Of a DNA stretch of 6,093 nucleotides, positions 4,253 to 6,093 are shown piece by piece. Both the position numbers and the translations under genes were made by a program. The notes under the pieces are model-generated. The model saw only the letters and a program-made list of their open reading frames with translations, ran no database searches and was not told the DNA's origin. The first letter of the stretch is position 1. Every line of letters starts with the position of its first letter. The DNA is from Planctomycetaceae bacterium (lineage in GTDB: Bacteria; Planctomycetota; Planctomycetia; Planctomycetales; Planctomycetaceae), in contig JAESQE010000438.1 of assembly GCA_016765335.1 (NCBI GenBank), positions 1 to 6,093 of the forward strand. Reading direction: 5' to 3'.

Positions 4253-6093
4253 ATGACGCAAAACGATTCCCCTTTGACCGATGAAGAAACTCTCGATATC
4301 TTGCTGGATGACTGGGAGGATGCTGTCGAGCGAGGCTCCCATCCGATTCCAGAAATCATCTGCAAAGATCATCTTCACCTGCTTGCAAATTTTATCACAA
4401 AGACGAATCTTATTGCTCAAATTGATGGCAACATGCTTGATGTAGAATCCTCGTCAGAGCCTGTTCATAATCAAGCGTTTATTGAAGCTCCCCCCTGTCA
4501 GAATCTCGACTGGAAATCGCACATCAACCAGCTGAATTACCACGCACATGGCGGTTTAGGAATTGTCTTTCGTGGATTCGATCAGCAGTTGCATCGAAAT
4601 GTTGCAATCAAGTTTGTTCGCAAACGACGCAGAAACAACCCTTTGGATGTTCAACGGTTTCGTATTGAAGCAGAAATCACCAGCCGACTCGATCATCCGG
4701 GAGTGGCTCCTGTCCACGGATTCGGCTACACCGACAATGGCGTCCCTTTTTATGCGATGCGAATGGTAGAAGGCCAAACGCTGCAACAGCGAATCGAAGC
4801 CTTTCATTCCCAGATAAAAAAAGAGCCACACACTGGCGAACAGTCCGTGGAATTTCGCAAGTTGCTTTCTTCTTTTGTGAGTGTCTGCAATACCATTGAA
4901 TACACTCACAATCGCGGGATTGTGAACTGTGATATCAAGCCCGGAAATATCATGATGGGAAAGTATGGCGAAACCGTTGTGCTCGATTGGGGCTGTGCAA
5001 AATATGTTGGCAGTGATGGCAAAGCAAAATCTGCCGGAGAAGAATCCCTGAACCCACAGTCTGACACAGATCAAAACGCATCTACTGGCGGTACGCCCAT
5101 TTACATGAGTCCCGAACAGCACTCACAGAAAGAAGTCGGCCCCAGCTCTGACATCTACTGCCTGGGGGCAACGTTATATCGCATTGTGACTGGTCAATCC
5201 GCTTTCCCGCCAGAATTTTCGCTTCCTAAAACTCGAGAACTGGTTATTCAGGGAAATTTTCCCAAGCCAACAAGTTGTAGCCCCTGGGTCTCCAAAGCTC
5301 TCGAAGCAATCTGCCTCAAGGCGATGTCGCTTCGCCCTGAAGACCGCTATCAAAGTGCAGCACAGATGGCACGCGACTTGGAAAGGTATCTTGCTGACGA
5401 AGAGGTCGATGCTTACACAGAACCTCTTTCACGCCGCTTTGCCCGACTGATGCGCAGACACCGAGGTGTTTCTCAGATTCTGATGAGCAGCGTGGCGATG
5501 ATCATTCTGATCACATCCGTTTCTGCGGTCATGATGAGAAATCTGGCCATCAATGAAAGCTTGGCAAAAGAACAGGCGAACCTCATGCAAAATCGTTCTT
5601 TGCAATCGGCTGCTCGATCGGCTGCAACAGCGATGGCTCTGAAAATCAACGATGCCTGGCGAGTTCTTGAAATCGAATCCAGTGCAGAACTTCTACACCA
5701 CGAACTCGCAGACCGCATGGAACCCGATCAATTCGGCCCAGGTGGCGATCTCCAGGATTGGCTAACAGAAAAATCACGACTACATCAGCAAGCAACTCAA
5801 GCTGCCAGCAGGTTCATCTGCGATGCGAAGGGAATACAGGTTGCGCGTTACCCCTACTACGAAGATCCGCAAATGAAGAAAGTTTACGAAAGCATTGGCA
5901 AAAACTTTGCTCATCGTGACTACTTCCACGGCAACGGATACGACCTGAGCCAAGGCGAAAGATCTGACCCAACCAATATCAGCGATGTCCATTTATCAGC
6001 CGTGTATAAAAGCAGTAACACCGCAAGCCTGAAAGTTGCTTTCTCGATTCCGATTTGGTCGGATCACACCGATTCAACCGAAAGAGAATTTAT
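4253..6093 (+). CDS. Membrane Ser/Thr protein kinase with Cache-like sensor (3' end cut by window)
   Basis: 613 codons are visible with no stop, so the C-terminus lies outside. An in-frame TAG at about 4229-4231 precedes ATG 4253, the first usable start, and no strong ribosome site is seen. Residues 1-60 resemble the conserved leader of planctomycete kinases. The kinase domain covers about 95-380: glycine loop HGGLGIVF (99-106), VAIK lysine K120, helix-C glutamate E139, catalytic loop NCDIKPGN (225-232) with D227, K229 and N232, magnesium loop DWG (245-247), GGTPIYMSPEQ (279-289), SSDIYCLG (298-305) and R365. The usual HRD is NCD: His and Arg are lost and the catalytic Asp is kept. A membrane helix follows (about 409-428), then an outer region with a Cache-like pattern, including FICDAKGIQVARYP (521-534) and NFAHRDYFHG (551-560). 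It probably senses an external small molecule and signals through phosphorylation to the adjacent sigma factor. Reduced or altered activity is possible. Confidence 0.88.
   Translation, partial: MTQNDSPLTDEETLDILLDDWEDAVERGSHPIPEIICKDHLHLLANFITKTNLIAQIDGNMLDVESSSEPVHNQAFIEAPPCQNLDWKSHINQLNYHAHGGLGIVFRGFDQQLHRNVAIKFVRKRRRNNPLDVQRFRIEAEITSRLDHPGVAPVHGFGYTDNGVPFYAMRMVEGQTLQQRIEAFHSQIKKEPHTGEQSVEFRKLLSSFVSVCNTIEYTHNRGIVNCDIKPGNIMMGKYGETVVLDWGCAKYVGSDGKAKSAGEESLNPQSDTDQNASTGGTPIYMSPEQHSQKEVGPSSDIYCLGATLYRIVTGQSAFPPEFSLPKTRELVIQGNFPKPTSCSPWVSKALEAICLKAMSLRPEDRYQSAAQMARDLERYLADEEVDAYTEPLSRRFARLMRRHRGVSQILMSSVAMIILITSVSAVMMRNLAINESLAKEQANLMQNRSLQSAARSAATAMALKINDAWRVLEIESSAELLHHELADRMEPDQFGPGGDLQDWLTEKSRLHQQATQAASRFICDAKGIQVARYPYYEDPQMKKVYESIGKNFAHRDYFHGNGYDLSQGERSDPTNISDVHLSAVYKSSNTASLKVAFSIPIWSDHTDSTEREF

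Noticed and set aside
4556..5122. 188-codon minus-strand ORF
   Set aside because: It is fully antisense to the kinase catalytic domain, whose motifs are unmistakable.

Overview
The window looks like chromosomal DNA from a planctomycete of moderate GC content. Three things point there: a secreted DUF1501-family protein, an ECF-type sigma factor of the planctomycete kind, and directly downstream of it a large membrane Ser/Thr kinase with a DWG magnesium loop and a Cache-like outer domain. I cannot name the genus.

Layout. Positions 1-208 are non-coding and carry a short CACAGAG-type repeat near the left edge. From 1348 down to 209 on the minus strand lies a secreted prenyltransferase/squalene-cyclase-like (alpha-toroid) gene. 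It is interrupted by one in-frame TAG at 850-848, and homologous-looking sequence continues in the same frame on both sides. A 325-bp AT-rich divergent spacer (1349-1673) separates it from the plus-strand DUF1501 gene (1674-3215), which has a Tat-like export signal. The next spacer (3216-3535) holds a 125-bp MITE-like element with 19-bp terminal inverted repeats, an exact 8-bp direct repeat on each side, and a nested hairpin core. Then come the ECF sigma factor (3536-4162) and, 90 bp on, the kinase (4253 to beyond the right edge), which has no stop codon in the window.

How the parts may work together. The sigma factor and kinase are a probable two-gene signalling unit: an outer Cache-like sensor, a single membrane segment, a cytoplasmic kinase, and a dedicated sigma factor as the likely output. 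The kinase's catalytic HRD motif reads NCD, which is unusual and may mean altered activity. The left half has two exported proteins transcribed divergently from a shared spacer, and one of them seems to be decaying or recoded. The items most worth checking are the in-frame TAG, the MITE-like element and the NCD kinase motif. I see no RNA genes, CRISPR array or full-length insertion sequence.
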